DNA of 64,000 bases, taken from positions 21,513,638 through 21,577,637 of the forward strand of contig OY540815.1 of the NCBI GenBank assembly GCA_961205875.1. Reading direction: 5' to 3'. The notes under the pieces are model-generated. The model did no database searches. It was given only the letters and a program-made list of their open reading frames with translations, and was not told the DNA's origin. A program made the translations under genes and the position numbers. Source of the stretch: Sialis fuliginosa (lineage: Eukaryota; Arthropoda; Insecta; Megaloptera; Sialidae). Positions 22,818 to 35,099 of the stretch are shown here, piece by piece; positions within the stretch are counted from its first letter, which is position 1; the number at the start of each line of letters is the position of its first letter.

Positions 22818-23001
22818 AATCAGTGAGAATTCCACTGAACGTAAAAGTCACTGAAAATTAGAGGTCTATACTAGTTTTCACTGATCAACCAGTGATTTTG
22901 GCCATATTTAGGATCCTTGCAACAATTATCCACTGATTTATTCTATGAAATAGTGCAGAGTAGGGCATAGTCACTGATCAACCAGTGATTATTCACTGAT
23001 T
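22818..23001. mobile_element. Element L, small inverted-repeat element built from TCACTG motifs
   Basis: It is bounded by AATCAGTGA and TCACTGATT. Inside, TCACTGATCAACCAGTGA occurs twice (22878-22895 and 22971-22988), and further CACTGA/TCAGTG words are spread through the 184 bp. It encodes nothing. Neither second copies nor a clear target duplication are visible in this window, so its mobility is inferred only from its form. Confidence 0.45.
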
Positions 23002-23329
23002 CTATTTAAGAGAGTAATAAAGTAATATTTTTCTTCAAAATTTATTTATTTTGAGACAGGTAGAAAACGCATGAAACCGTGAAAAATAGTATCTGCCTTG
23101 TGTAAAAGAAAAAAAGGTCAACAAAAACAGCAGGCGGCACAAAAGTAAGGATAAAGGTGTAGACATTTTTATTTGTCAAACCAAAAAAATAAAAAAAGGT
23201 CTTCATTTGCAAAAACTAAAATCTGGTCACCCTACAAAGGTCGCAGAGACCCGAGTAAATTTGAGTATGTAAATATGGCACGATTAGGGGTTGGGGATAA
23301 ATCCCCCAGTGTATTTAATAGTTCATTTA

Positions 23330-23560
23330 TTTGTAGAACACTTAAGTTGTGGATCATGGCTTCTGGGTGCATGTTATCGGTTAACGTTTCGTCACACATT
23401 ACATTGGACATTTTCAAGGCTCTTAAAACTTTTAGAAGAGTTCTGAAGATATGCATTGCAATGTGTGACGTAACATTGGCAGATAACACAACCAAACCGA
23501 CGCAGTTTACACCCAGAAGCCAAGATCCATATCAAGATCACCGCGGAAGCCTCAATATGA
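23330..23560. repeat. Family I foldback, copy 3
   Basis: The left arm (ATCATGGCTTCTGGGTGCAT, GGTTAACGTTTCGTCACACA) and right arm (AATGTGTGACGTAACATTGG, TTACACCCAGAAGCCAAGAT) face each other around a core at 23410-23450 that contains CTGAAGATATGC. A 139-codon frame crosses it (23173-23592), but the same peptide fragments appear from other family I copies in both orientations, which argues against a gene. Confidence 0.65.
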
Positions 23561-24075
23561 TAAAACCTACATTTAAAATGATATATTTATAATACTTTAA
23601 AAATAATTGTTAAGACAAACATACCCATTAAATTAAAAAATTGTTTCTCTGAAATAAACAACTGAAATTCTAAAGATATAATACATTTAACAGCTAAAAC
23701 AAACACATTTAACGACTAAAAAATGATGAAATATGAATATACCATTAACTATCTGACCGCCAACAAACATAAAACGAGCCCATAACATCTAGTAAATTAA
23801 AAATATACCAGGAAGTGATTAATTGCTTGACTTCCATAAAGATATTGATTAACTTCTCTAGTAGCAGCGTAAATCATCGTCATAAAGTTTGCTCACATCA
23901 AAACTTATCTCACATAAACATGCTTTACATTTTAGTTCATAGTTTATTGAATGTATATAAAACTGAATGAACACGTGTCTTTATTTTTTTGTCTATTTTC
24001 ATTTATCAAAAGCTGACTAAAATCACCAAAACTTCAGCTACACCTTTCCCTGCTTAATTAGATTGTAATGAAATG
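23561..24075. other. Unassigned AT-rich DNA
   Basis: No gene or repeat end is recognisable. Confidence 0.45.
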
Positions 24076-24184
24076 TTTTAGTCAAATTGTATAAAAATTA
24101 AATGGTTAACCAATGCTAGACAATTTATCTGTTTTTATTCAATAATTAACTACCTTTGGTGTATTTAGCACGAGGAAGCACTGT
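24076..24184 (-). mobile_element. Family B 5'-end fragment, copy 5
   Basis: TAAAAATTAAATGGTTAACC, AATGCTAGACAATTTATCTG and GCACGAGGAAGCACTGT are the reverse complement of the family B 5' end (compare 62170-62270). The remainder is missing. Confidence 0.65.
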
Positions 24185-24204
24185 TTTTTATATTTTTTTA
24201 TTTA

Positions 24205-24490
24205 AAATTATAAACACGTACACTGACTATTAGTATTACGTATAAGAAAGTTCCATTTATAATTTAAAATTATTGCTTGACAAATTTGTTTTCTTAAAAA
24301 ATTAATATTCTTTACAAATTTTATCTAAATCATTTTTTATATAAAATTTCACTATTTTATGATTTCTTGTTTTTGAATTACGGTGTCTACAGATCGATAG
24401 ACACATATCATGGCAAAAATAGTCAAAATGAATGGATATTTCCATTAAAATCTGGAATTCGAAAAAAATCAGTTTTACAATAATAATTAT
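24205..24490. mobile_element. Family H element, copy 3 (partial, rearranged)
   Basis: ACACGTACACTGACTATTAG followed by TATTACGTATAAGAAAGTTC is the inverse of the H terminal motif. Downstream, GGTGTCTACAGATCGATAGA, CATATCATGGC and TTCCATTAAAATCTGGAATT match the distal part of copy 1. The GGGACTTTC core has decayed. Confidence 0.55.
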
Positions 24491-25217
24491 ACTGTATACA
24501 TTTTTTTCTTACTTTCTAATGAATCAACGTGTTTTAAAAGTAAATTAATCATTTTATAGAGATATTAACAAAATGTTAGGTACTTATGGTATCTATAAAC
24601 CGATTTGTGAAATTCTGTAAAACCTTACGAGTATGAAACTTTTTTATAAAAGTATTTGTTAAAAGGTATAATTTGTATGCAAATCGACGTCGGTTTGAAA
24701 TTGGACATAAAAATCCGTGGGTGCGATATTAGGCACACTTCCCCTATAATCAAACACCATTTGAATGAAGGCTAACAAAAGAGACATCGGCCAAATTAAC
24801 CGGAAGACGTTACAAGCGTTTTGCTAAAGACAAAGTACTCCTGTTCTTAATTCTACAAGAACTTTAAGCATTTTACTTAATGGTTTCAGCAAGTTTCTTT
24901 CATTATTCTCATTCCAAAATCTCGTACCGGATGAGATATTTATAATTTTATACTCATTAGAACGAATGTATATTGCTTACGATGAAATTTATCTCTAACT
25001 TTTACTTCACGAAATTGTACTGTAATTGCAGACCGAATAAAATATTGACAGTTAGAATTTGTTAATTTGGATTTAAAAAGAACATATTTTCAGGCAAAAC
25101 ATATTTTCTTGTTCAGAAGTAAATGAAGCATAAATATAATAATTATGTTATAACAACATTTTATTAACAAAAATTTTAATGGAATCAATCATTTTATAAC
25201 ATAAATTCATTTTGTTC
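24491..25217. other. Unassigned AT-rich DNA
   Basis: No gene or repeat boundary is recognisable. Confidence 0.45.
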
Positions 25218-26020
25218 AATGATTCTACGTCTTATTTTTTGTATTTTAGTCGATATTTATTTGACGAGTTGAAGTTCACTGCAGGAAATTTCAATAAAAA
25301 ATTTAGAATTTTTTATTTCGTTAAAAGTATATTTATTGTATAGAAAATGACGTGAAAAGTTGTTTGTTTCAAACCGTAGGTCTGTATCTCAAACCGTTCT
25401 CGAGATATAGCCTCTCAAAGTTTTAGTTTTTTCAAATTTTTGGAGAAAAAAAGCCATAACTTTTGAACGCGTAGTCGGAATTGATTTTAGTTGACGGATT
25501 TGGAATCAGCGTGTCAAAATCTATATAATGACATGTATAATACTTTAAAATCCGACAAAAAAATTTTGGTCAAAAATCGACATTTTTTTAAGGTATACCC
25601 CTTTGAATTTTTTCGATTTTTCGCGAAATTTTTTTTTAAGAGTTTTAATGTATTATACATGTCATTATATAGATTTTGACACGCTGATTCTAAATCCGTC
25701 AACTAAAATCAATTCCGACAACGCGTTCAAAAGTTATGGCCTTTTTTCTCCAAAAATTTGAAAAAACTAAAACTTTGAGAGGCTATATCTCGAGAACGGT
25801 TTGAGATACAGACCTGCGGTTTGAAACAAACAACTTTTCACGTCATTTTCTAAACATACTTTTAACGAAATCAAAAATTCAAAATTTTTTAGTGAAATTT
25901 CCTACAGTTAACTTCAACTCGTCATACAAATATCGACTAAAATACAAAAAAATAAGACGTAGAGGTATTATAGTTTTATAACTGAGCGTGTAAATTAATA
26001 TTAAATGATATTTTTAATTT
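25218..26020 (+). mobile_element. Family D long foldback element, copy 2
   Basis: The arms at 25225-25570 and 25620-25965 are nearly complete inverse copies, starting TTCTACGTCTTATTTTTTG and ending AAAAAATAAGACGTAGA. The loop reads AAGGTATACCCCTTTGAA, the reverse of copy 1, so the copy is in the opposite orientation. The right flank AACTGAGCGTGTAAATTAAT belongs to the element, because it recurs beside copies 3 and 4. Mirror-image frames at 25491-25679 and 25514-25702 are symmetry artefacts. Confidence 0.8.
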
Positions 26021-26489
26021 TTGTAGAGTGTTAGATTTATTTATCTTCTAAATTTAGTAGAAAAAAATTGAATTCGCATTAATTAAATTAAAACAGAAAA
26101 CCTAGAAAGTAACAAAATCAGATATAAAATTCTTTTTAGAGGAGACGAATTCTGTCAAAATGTTCTTCGATCGAAAGCAAATGCTTTCGGCACTTAATAT
26201 GCAAATAAACGGCCCAAAAGTTTTATAGCAATGGAGGGCTTTTATCTAAAAGAGAGAGGTCTTCACTTTAAATCACTTTTAGTCCGTGGAAAAGTTTACA
26301 CATAATTAGATGGATTGAAAAGAAATCATTTCTTCAATTGGTCGATTCTTTTTGTTTTTAATTTATCATCAATATTATATTTACTGTAAATTACCAGTTG
26401 TTGCCTTACATCGATTATTCTTAACTTAATTTTTTAATTAGTGTTCTAAGTCAGAGTTTTTTATCCTCCGAATAAAGAGAATTTATTTT
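26021..26489. other. Unassigned AT-rich DNA
   Basis: No gene or repeat boundary is recognisable. Confidence 0.45.
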
Positions 26490-27200
26490 ATACTAGCGCA
26501 TTGGCTCGGTGTTACCCGGGGATATTAATTTAATTAAACATAAAGTAATCATGCCCACCCGACATGCCCACCCAACATGCTAACAATACACGGTTCACCA
26601 CGAATTGTTTTTTCCGGCTTTATGAAATTTACCCAAAATATCCACAAATTATACATCTAAACTTAACCTATCCATTACTGAAAACCGGAATAAAATCCAT
26701 TCAATAGTTATTGAAAAAATCGTGTAAAATTATATTTTCTCCCAGGAAACACCAGGTCTTATCTTAGAATTTGTATGAAAATCAAAAATAAATAAATAGG
26801 TTAGCTTTCTTGGAAGTTCTTTATTGTAATTTATAAAAATCCGTTTATTTATATTGTAAAATGCATTTTTTTTCATTCAAACTCATGGTGGAAAGATATA
26901 TATTTGTAGGTCTCATGATTCTAACTGACATTCACATATAGTAATTGTTTTCAGGGTCTTATATTCCATAGCTACTGTGTTTTTCTATAAATGACAGTTC
27001 TATGCTCTGACATCATAGAAACAAAAGACGCTGTGCAAAAGATTCCTTTTCATCTTTTGATGTTAAATTTTAGATTTTCATAAAATATTATTAGCCACGA
27101 TACTGCTCGTAAAAATGATCTGACTATTGCTGAAAACCGCATTGAAATCGGTTCAGTAATTTCGGAGTCTAAGCCACACACAAACGCTTAATTTTTGATA
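26490..27200. mobile_element. Old retroelement- or SINE-like interspersed repeat (degenerate)
   Basis: TACTAGCGCATTGGCTCGGT followed by GTTACCCGGGGAT at the start resembles the TACTAGC...CCGG-type end of abundant insect interspersed repeats. Near the end, TGAAAACCGCATTGAAATCG and GGTTCAGTAATTTCGGAGTC resemble another phrase frequent in such repeats. An earlier weaker version lies at 26682-26710. No reverse transcriptase frame survives. The class is a guess from pattern memory. Confidence 0.35.
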
Positions 27201-28949
27201 CCTCATAATAAATTGATTTATAATGGTAGATAAATTATTTCTGATACTTAAATATGAATAAAATTAATAAGATGTTTTTTATTTTTTCAGGTAAACAAGA
27301 ATTTTCAACTCCTTATTGTTTTTCATTATTGGCTTAAGGTAATTATTGCAATTAAACTTTTCTATTATTAATATTTTCAATTGTTGAATATATAAGAATA
27401 AAATTTATAACACAATAAATATACATACATAATTAAAACCAGTGGTGAGTTAAAGGGGGTTTGCGAGAGCCCTTTGTTAAATTATTCTATAAATGTGAGC
27501 CCCTTGTTCTTGTTGGTATTAATTTTTTCAAAAAGAATATAATATCTAAAAAATTTTGAAAGTCCAAAATCTCCTTAGATATCTTAGAAAGTTTAGGTTG
27601 TTCAAAAAAGTTTTCTGTGAAAAATTCGTGTATTAGTAAATAAAAACTATATGTTCCTATTTAAAAAAAAAATATGTTGACCTTCAAATATCTATGAAGG
27701 CTACGTTAAAATAACAAATAAATATTACTATTCGATTACCCCCTCATTTTTTGGTTTAAACATTATTTTCAAATATGCAATGGTTCTGAGATAAATAACT
27801 ATAACACTTTAAATGCCCCACCCTGTATAATTAACAGCCATCACTGTTTAAAACCATTAAATAACTTTGAACTAAATTAATTTTCAATAAAAACAATAAA
27901 TTATGTACGTAAGTATAGACACTAAAAGCTAACTACAATACAAACTTAATTAGAAAGAACTTGCAGAAAGTTTTCATCCAGTCAACATCTGTAGAGCGTT
28001 TCATATAATTGGGTAACATCACTATACTCTTAAATATTTAGATACAGCATTTTTGTTTGTTACTTTTATTTTTTTTTGTATTTGTTATAAAAGGAGGTAA
28101 ATGAAACTTATATCATTCGAAAGGTACTGTGCCATAGAGGTGTACAAAAAAATCATGTGTATGTTAAGGCAGGTAAAATAAAGTTAACAATTTCCCCTCG
28201 CATCGTTCAACAGCATAGCAATACTCCTAGCGCCACTATGCGGCAAAAATAAATAGTTTTGGGTTTCTGTCAAATGTAGAGGATGCATATAGAGATTATA
28301 CTGACTGGGTTCAGTATATTTTCAATATAATAATCGAAAAATCATTTTTTAATCTATTTTCACAGTCTGTTTTTACACGTTCGTGAAAGCGGTAGTGGGG
28401 TTGAGAGGGAGGGGGGGGGGATTGAATTGAACAGGGTGAGCTATCAGTTATGTTCGATGTAAGCGCCGTGTCCGAATTTGAACTCGGCGATTGTCGTTAT
28501 CGTAATATTTCGTATGTGTAATTCCCCTCCTAAACTACCAATTTCCTGTTGAGATATTGCTTCGCTATGTCTGATCCTTTTGTTTATTATACGGTGAGTT
28601 CAACCTTATTTAATTTTAATTCTGATTATTATATACATACCTATGTAATATGTAGTGTACATACCAATCTAAAGTAATACTAGCAGATAATATTTATTTC
28701 AATGTATAAAATGTTTTTTTTTAATAAAATATACTCGGCACTCCTGTTTAAAAAAGGACAAATATATCCCAAACCATTTTCTATCTCTTTCTTTCGACGT
28801 GGTTCTGTTTTCGAGCCAAATGCGCAGTCCATTCTCTATGTCTATGGTAGGAAGTACTTTTTATATGCAAAACAATTTTTAAAAATAATTTTTGGTTACA
28901 CTTTATATTTCGAAAAAATCGGCTTTTCCAAAATTGTGACTCTTGGATA
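27201..28949. other. Unassigned DNA, GC-richer at 28385-28560
   Basis: Most is AT-rich and featureless. Around 28385-28560 the sequence is richer in GC, has a G tract of about a dozen, and includes AAGCGCCGTGTCCGAATTTG and GAACTCGGCGATTGTCG. No reading frame there looks coding. The 82-codon frame at 28702-28950 ends inside a family A terminus and has no recognisable domain. Confidence 0.35.
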
Positions 28950-30055
28950 AGGTAGTGGCATCAGTCTTGGCAAGGACCCCAGTAATGGTAAATTTTTAAT
29001 TAAATGTGCTGAATTAGATATGTGTTGATATTTGATTACTACCATTTCTGCGGTTTTTACTAACATGAACTTTGTCCACCCTTGCTATATAAATTTACAT
29101 TATGCCCTTTTGACATAGACTAAACATGCAGTACACTCTTAATAATTAAATTTACACATGTATTAAATTTTAAAAATCTTGTAAATGCGGAAAATCCCAT
29201 TACAACAAAAAAACATTGTATTGATACCTTTATCTTCGTAATGAATTTAATTGAGTAATTAGTTAATTATATTTCTACCACTTTTGACAGGTTTAATACC
29301 GATTAATTTAAATTTTGTTAAAATAAAAACTCCATTATTTTATTCGTGCAACATATTAATGGTGAATTGAATCTAAAATTAGAAGCTCCTGGGTACTAAA
29401 AGAGGGAGGGTAGGGAAATAGAGTTTTCACCTCAGGGTCTGCTGAAACTGCGAATAACAAACAGAATGGCCAACTTTAGTTGTGGTTTGGGGTTATTTAA
29501 TTACAACTCGTTCAAAGAAAAATTAACCTTATTGTTTCTCTTGTTTCATATTAAATTGTTTTATTTTAAGTTTTCAGTGAGCTTTAAAAACTATGCTACG
29601 TTTGCAACTGTTTTTATTTCGTGTAGTATTTGAGTTTAGATAATATTTAATATATTTATTTAAATTCTGAACATTTAAAAGTGTTTTAATACTGTTACGA
29701 TTTTTTTCGTCATTTAAAATAATTTTATAAAATTTAAATAACATGGACACTTGCTAATGATTACAAAATTATAAGTATTATGACACAAAAGATATAAAAG
29801 AAAGAATCGTTATATTTGAATCAATATAAAGCAGTTCCTATGATAATATAATAATTAATAAATAAATTATATTAATAATTATTTTAAATGTCCACCATTT
29901 TTACACCTATTGGCCGATTGTCATCAAATCACGCTGTAAGACAGTTAAATATATATAGATTAATATTAAGAAATAGTAGTAATCAAATATCAACAAATAT
30001 TTCTAATTCAGTACATTACTGGGGTCATATCTAAGACTGGTGCCAGTACCTTAGA
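28950..30055. mobile_element. Composite element bounded by two inverted family A right ends (copies 4 and 5)
   Basis: At 28950-29050 the sequence starts ATAAGGTAGTGGCATCAGTC and continues through CCCCAGTAATGG and GATATTTGATTACTACCATT, a reverse-oriented A right end. At 29748-30055 a forward A right half ends CATTACTGGGGTC...ACTGGTGCCAGTACCTTA. The 1.1-kb unit therefore has terminal inverted repeats of about 95 bp. The 0.7 kb between them is AT-rich, contains no transposase and is not found elsewhere in the window. Confidence 0.6.
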
Positions 30056-30573
30056 TTATTTTAAAGCGTATTTGAGTTCGAACCTTTAAAAAATAAAATA
30101 TCTCCAAAACTATTGAGTACAAAAAATAATCTTAAAGAAAATAAAAAATGATTCATTTTTTTGCTATTGAAAATAAAATAACGTTATTTCTCCTGGTTTG
30201 AAATATTATATTATAATATTTCCATCTTGATAATATCAAGAGTTTTCAAGAATTGTTTTTTTTATAATGCAAGTTCAGTGCGTAACTAGGTACTACATAT
30301 GTAGTTATATATCTAGTGTCATACTTGAGTGCATTGCTTGTAAACACTTTATGTTATCGTTATATGTATATTCATGTTTATTTATATAAAATGAATGCAT
30401 CTGTGGAAAATTATATATTTCTTACTACTCCTAGCAAAATTTGCTAGCTAGCAAGCACTTTCAAATGAGGTTTCTAACCTACCTGTTAGTAGTAAGTTAC
30501 TACTCCACTAGTTAGAAAATGTATACATTGTTAACTTACAATACAAAATTAATAAAAGCATAACAAAAATAAG
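30056..30573. other. Unassigned AT-rich DNA
   Basis: No gene or repeat boundary is recognisable. Confidence 0.45.
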
Positions 30574-30655
30574 ACACTGATGAAGACTAACAAAGATCGA
30601 AACGTCTGAAATATAATATTTTAAAGAAATATGTTTATATTTAAAAAAAAAAAAA
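30574..30655 (+). mobile_element. Possible retroelement 3' end with hammerhead-like motif and A tail
   Basis: CTGATGA at 30577-30583 is followed by a potential stem (GACT facing AGATC, one base off perfect) and CGAAACGTC at 30598-30606. An uninterrupted A run follows at about 30639-30654. A CTGATGA...GAAAC signature near an A tail suggests the 3' end of a retroposed element. Penelope-like elements are known to carry hammerhead motifs. The stem is imperfect and has one base too many beside the core, so this is tentative. Confidence 0.3.
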
Positions 30656-32262
30656 AACAATGACGAAACCTCTAAAAAATAAACACATTTAATTTAAAAT
30701 ATGGTCATTTACATAAACTCGAAATATATATTTTTTATAATAATAAATATCGACATAAAATATTGTAAAGTATATAATAATTAAATTAAAATTTTTTAAG
30801 TGGGTTTTATTTTTTTCTTAAAATATTTTTTTATGTTTTCCTATCTTAAAAATTCATGATCAGATTATATGGGACCACCTCTAGAGAATACTCTTTCAAA
30901 TTAAAAATAATCGTCCAAACCGGTGAATATTTATCGAAGTTACTCTCGAACATAAATAAAAAATATCCACAGCCAAATTGACAACTTCCTCCTTTTTTTA
31001 AGTCAGTTAAAAAATGTTTGAAATGATTTATTTATAGCTAGTTTTATATGTCGCTTTAATTTAATTACTTTAGTGTAGATAGTAATTTGTCCCCACACAT
31101 GGCTCACCACTGTCCACGTGACAAACACTGTGGGGTGTTTCGTTGATACGCAACAGTATTTAACAATATTTCATTTCCGTTTTCCTATCTGTGTGTGATA
31201 TACACACACTGCCGGTTTGTTTATTTGCTTTGGTTTATTATATTTTTGCTGACAAATCTCTGTACATGTACGCTTTATTGATTACTTTTTAGTTACGAAA
31301 CATCAGCGGAATATTTAGCATTATTTGTACAACAGACAGTATTCAGTTTTGAATAAAATCATATAATATATTTACACTAACTGTTCTATTATAGATGATT
31401 ATTATAAATTATGTATTAATACAGGATGAGTAAAATATCGGTATGGAGAACCATACATGACTTCCATGTTCTTTAATTTATTTTTAAATAATTTTTAATA
31501 TATGAAAAATTTCAGTGGGATTTGTCAGAAATAAAACTCACCTTTATATTATAAATATCAGTTTTCTAATGTCCTAATGTCAAAAAAATGATACACATTC
31601 GTAGAATAACTAATTTGACAATTTGAATTTAGTTACATTTGTTTCCAGGCAACATGAATTAATGACGTATTAATTAATATTTAAAATTCAAATTTTGAGG
31701 ATGTTTTTCACCCCTTCAATGGCTGTTTAGGCACGTACAAATAATAAATGTCCCTTAGATTCAATTGAACTGCAAATGTACCTAATCTTATCAAAATTAG
31801 TAAGATAATATTTGCAATGTTCACTTTTTAGACGAAAAAAGTTACAAAATTTCGAATATTTCCAAAACCCCTTATCCGATATATTTTAATTGACAAATTA
31901 TATGAATAGAATTTTTGCACACAACCCTGTAAAATTTTAATGACTGCCTACAAAAAATTTTGAGAAAAATTAACTTTTATAATCTTACATTTAGATCACA
32001 TTATATTATAACTAAGTAATCTTTGAAAAAATGAATGAAACTTGTTAAAAATGGTCATGTTTTACAAAATTTAAAGTTTCTTGAAAAAAAAATAATACAG
32101 ATGTGTTTTGACAACAATAGACATATTTTTGAACATTTGTTAAATTAATTTTTTTGGTCTATAGACTATTTTCGCCATAATGTCTGTCGGTCTGCAGGCT
32201 CTAACTTAAAAACGATAAATAACAATATTTATTGTAATTTTATTTTATCTATCTACCTATTG
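30656..32262. other. Unassigned DNA with a candidate regulatory patch at 31085-31235
   Basis: The patch 31085-31235 is GC-richer than its surroundings. It contains the E-box CACGTG (in GTCCACGTGACAAACAC), TGTGGGG and a forkhead-like TGTTTATTTGC. The rest is AT-rich. At 32160-32200 a fragment (CGCCATAATGTCTGTCGG) faintly recalls the family H distal part. No gene was found. Confidence 0.3.
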
Positions 32263-32378
32263 GCGAAGTCTTGAGGCTTCCGCGGTGATCTTGGCTTCTG
32301 GGTGTAAACCGCGTCGGTTTGGTCGTGGTATTTCGTTACCAAACCAACGTGGCTTACACCCAGAAGCCAAGATCCATA
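32263..32378. repeat. Family I foldback, copy 4 (core deleted)
   Basis: The left arm TGATCTTGGCTTCTGGGTGT and its continuation AAACCGCGTCGGTTTGGT face AACCAACGTGGCTTACACCC and AGAAGCCAAGATCC across about 15 bp. It is an almost pure inverted repeat of roughly 40-bp arms. The GTGACGAAACGTT core present in other copies is gone. Confidence 0.7.
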
Positions 32379-32666
32379 TTTCATGAAGTGTTAATAAATA
32401 ATTCTTAAAAAAATATTGTAAATGCTATATATCAAATAAAAGCAAAAATCACAAGGGACAAGTGAGTACGTATATGTACGCGTTTTTCCGAGTCGATACG
32501 GCGACATATCACAACGTAATAGAGCGTAATCTGTACGTCAAAGGAAGAGGCTGCGATGCCTGGAGCAATTAGAACGCTATACGGGAGTTTCCGTCAGACT
32601 TTGGTAAAAGGCAGCACAACAATCAGCGTGTGGGGAAAATCCGCTATTAAAATGTGGTCGCATGTA
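32379..32666. other. Unique, slightly GC-richer DNA
   Basis: The block 32455-32660 is richer in GC than its neighbours (GAGTCGATACGGCGACATAT, AAGAGGCTGCGATGCCTGG). Neither an open frame nor a known motif supports a gene, and it matches nothing else in the window. Confidence 0.3.
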
Positions 32667-33053
32667 CAGTCGCCTGCAGAACTCGTCTAGCACTCTAAAG
32701 GCTACAATCGCTTACAACAGATTCCAAATTTAAAGACAGACATCATCGGTTATCTTTTTCTATCAAGTTTAATATATTTAAATACTAAAATTCGGTATAT
32801 CAAATATTTATTGCCACAAAATTTACGTATACAATTTTCAATAGATTACATAATAATTTAATTGCACAAATATATATGCGTACTATAAACGAAGAGTACT
32901 TCTTTATCTAGCAAATGAATTTCAAAATATCTGTCTTTGTTTGATACATGAAGAAATTATTTAAATATTATAATAATCAAATGGGAGGAGCCTACTAAGT
33001 TTGTGATAAACGAAAATGAATACAAATTGCAAGACCATTAATGCAGGCGACTG
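32667..33053 (+). mobile_element. Family G miniature Tc1/mariner-type element, copy 2
   Basis: It has the same perfect ends CAGTCGCCTGCA and TGCAGGCGACTG, flanked by TA on both sides. It is 387 bp long, includes the CCTACTAAGTTTG segment missing in copy 1, and has no coding capacity. Confidence 0.85.
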
Positions 33054-34074
33054 TACGTGTGTACATAGTGCGCCGAAAAAAAACAACTACGTACAAATAT
33101 TAACCCAATCGTGTCCAGCGTTACATATATGTAACAGAGCGCTTTTGTTAAGATTTTGCGTTTGATGTAAGATTATTTTAATTCGAATGGGTTTGAAATC
33201 ATACTTATTTTCGAGTATTGGACTGAATACATCAACAATGTAATTACCTTGGGAACGATTGAGTTAAAAATGGACTGGGCTAAATATGTAGGACTCGATC
33301 GAACGATCAGTTTCAGCTTTGACTAACTTTGGCTGAATAATCGGTTTCGACCCAAAGTAGGCCGAAGGTTGAACTATATAGTAAAATATTAAAGTCTTTT
33401 TTATGCGGTATGTATGTTCCACAAAAAATCGCACAAAAATATTGTAACCCTGGTTATAGGCTTGGAACTTTAAATTAAGTTTAATAATCTAGAAGAAAAT
33501 CAAGCGCACTAAATAGAAATCAGCAGTCTAAAAGCAATGGTGACTGGTGTACACCATAGAATGAATAGGAAATTTATATGATATATTATTTAGTATTAAA
33601 TCTTAACTAAAACTGTAAAGTAAGTTTAGTTAGGTAGAAGAAAATCCTTAAACAGAAAATGTCAGTTTATGATTTTTTAGCTCGCTGTACACACTTGTAG
33701 CTCCTTTTGTACTCTGCTCTACGCCACCGTAGGCCACTTCAACATCGCCTTCCACGTGACTGTTTCCATAAAGGCAACGTTCGCTCGCAGTTGAGAAAAC
33801 TATGAATAGTAGAATTGGTAAAAAACGTGATTTCTGTTCTGCGTTAAATGTAGCTTAAGTAAGCAGAAATATTGCACACCCCAAGCGCCTTTGCTTACTC
33901 GTGTCTATTTTTTACGTTACATACACACAGACAGCAGTGGCGAAGCGTCCATAGAAGCAAGGGGAAGCAGTGATTTTTTACTTTATAGGGAAATTAATAC
34001 AAAGCTGTGTTTTTAGTTAAAAAATAATTTAAAAATATTATTACAATATTCATCTTTATGCGCAAATTAAAAAT
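33054..34074. other. Unassigned DNA, GC-richer at 33690-33800
   Basis: The segment TAGCTCCTTTTGTACTCTGC through GCCACTTCAACATCGCCTTC (33700-33760) is GC-richer and unique. A palindrome GTTACATATATGTAAC lies near 33120. I see no splice-bounded exon or RNA gene. Confidence 0.35.
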
Positions 34075-34430
34075 TTAATATTAATTTACACGCTCAATTA
34101 TAAAACTATTGTATCTCTACGTCTTATTTTCTTGTATTTGTATAGATTTTGACACTCTGATTTCAAATCCGTCGACAAAGATCAAATTTGACAACCCGTT
34201 CCAAAGTTATGGCCATTTTCTCAAAAAATTTGAAAAAACTAAAACTTTGAGAGGCTATATCTCGACAACGGTTTGAGATACAAACCTGCGGTTTGAAAAT
34301 TTAAACTTTTCACGTCATCAAAAATTCGAAATATTTTAGTGAAATTTCTTACAGTGAATTTCAACACGTAATGACTAAAATACAAGAAAATTAGACGTAG
34401 AATCATTTATTTATTATACAATATAAACAG
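34075..34430 (-). mobile_element. Family D foldback, copy 4 (one arm deleted)
   Basis: It begins with the D-specific flank ATTAATTTACACGCTCAATT and TCTACGTCTTATTTTCTTG, then jumps to the second arm (TAGATTTTGACACTCTGATT, ACTTTGAGAGGCTATATCTC) and ends AAAATTAGACGTAGAATCA. Most of the first arm and the loop are missing, so this copy can no longer form a long hairpin. Confidence 0.7.
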
Positions 34431-34454
34431 TAGTAAATAGTATGTAATTGTAGA

Positions 34455-34572
34455 TAAAAGACAGATAGACACAGAAAGTGTTTGTTTTGACCTGAAACGG
34501 AAAGTTCAATTTAAAATTTTGAAATTTCATTGTCTCATTCTAATATCTTCGATATTGAGAGGAAGCAATACA
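34455..34572 (+). mobile_element. Family B 3'-end fragment, copy 6
   Basis: GACAGATAGACACAGAAAGT, GACCTGAAACGGAAAGTTCA and TATCTTCGATATTGAGAGGA correspond to the last part of family B. The terminal hairpin is damaged. Confidence 0.65.
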
Positions 34573-35099
34573 TAGGTGTTCAGTTTATATAGAAGATCTG
34601 AATTTAATAACGCGTGTAGGTACCTATACATATATATATTTTCCAAATGTCAGGTTTGATATTCGTATAAAAATATTTGAAAATTGATTTGTCGATAATA
34701 TAAAAGCTGTAAAGGAAAATATAACACCGCTCATAAAAGATGCGAAATCTTGATAAAGTACGTGTTTGAAGCGAAATTCTACGGATTAAAAGCAATTATA
34801 GTACCATTTATTAAAACCTTACGACGTGAAAGAATTTTTGTTAATTTTAAATACCCACGTAAAAACTTTGGGAGAGAAAATATCCCTAACTACTTCACTA
34901 TTTCGCGTGACTCACGCAATAAACTAAAAAAATGTCCGTATCATAAACTAATGCAGTTCTTCTCAAAATGTTTATTTCAAATATAAAAACGTTTTCTTAA
35001 CATTAAATTTCATGAAAATTTGCTTATAATGATAGTAATTTAACTTTTACTGTGAAAAATGGATTATGCGGTTTATATTTAACCTATGATATATATGTA
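34573..35099. other. Unassigned AT-rich DNA
   Basis: No gene or repeat is recognisable. Overlapping opposite frames at 34604-34795 and 34750-34986 have no supporting features. Confidence 0.45.

Noticed and set aside
23173-23592. 139-codon open frame, the longest in the window
   Set aside because: It crosses a family I foldback. The same peptide fragments arise from other copies of that repeat at 57847-58179, and the frame has no domain or codon bias.
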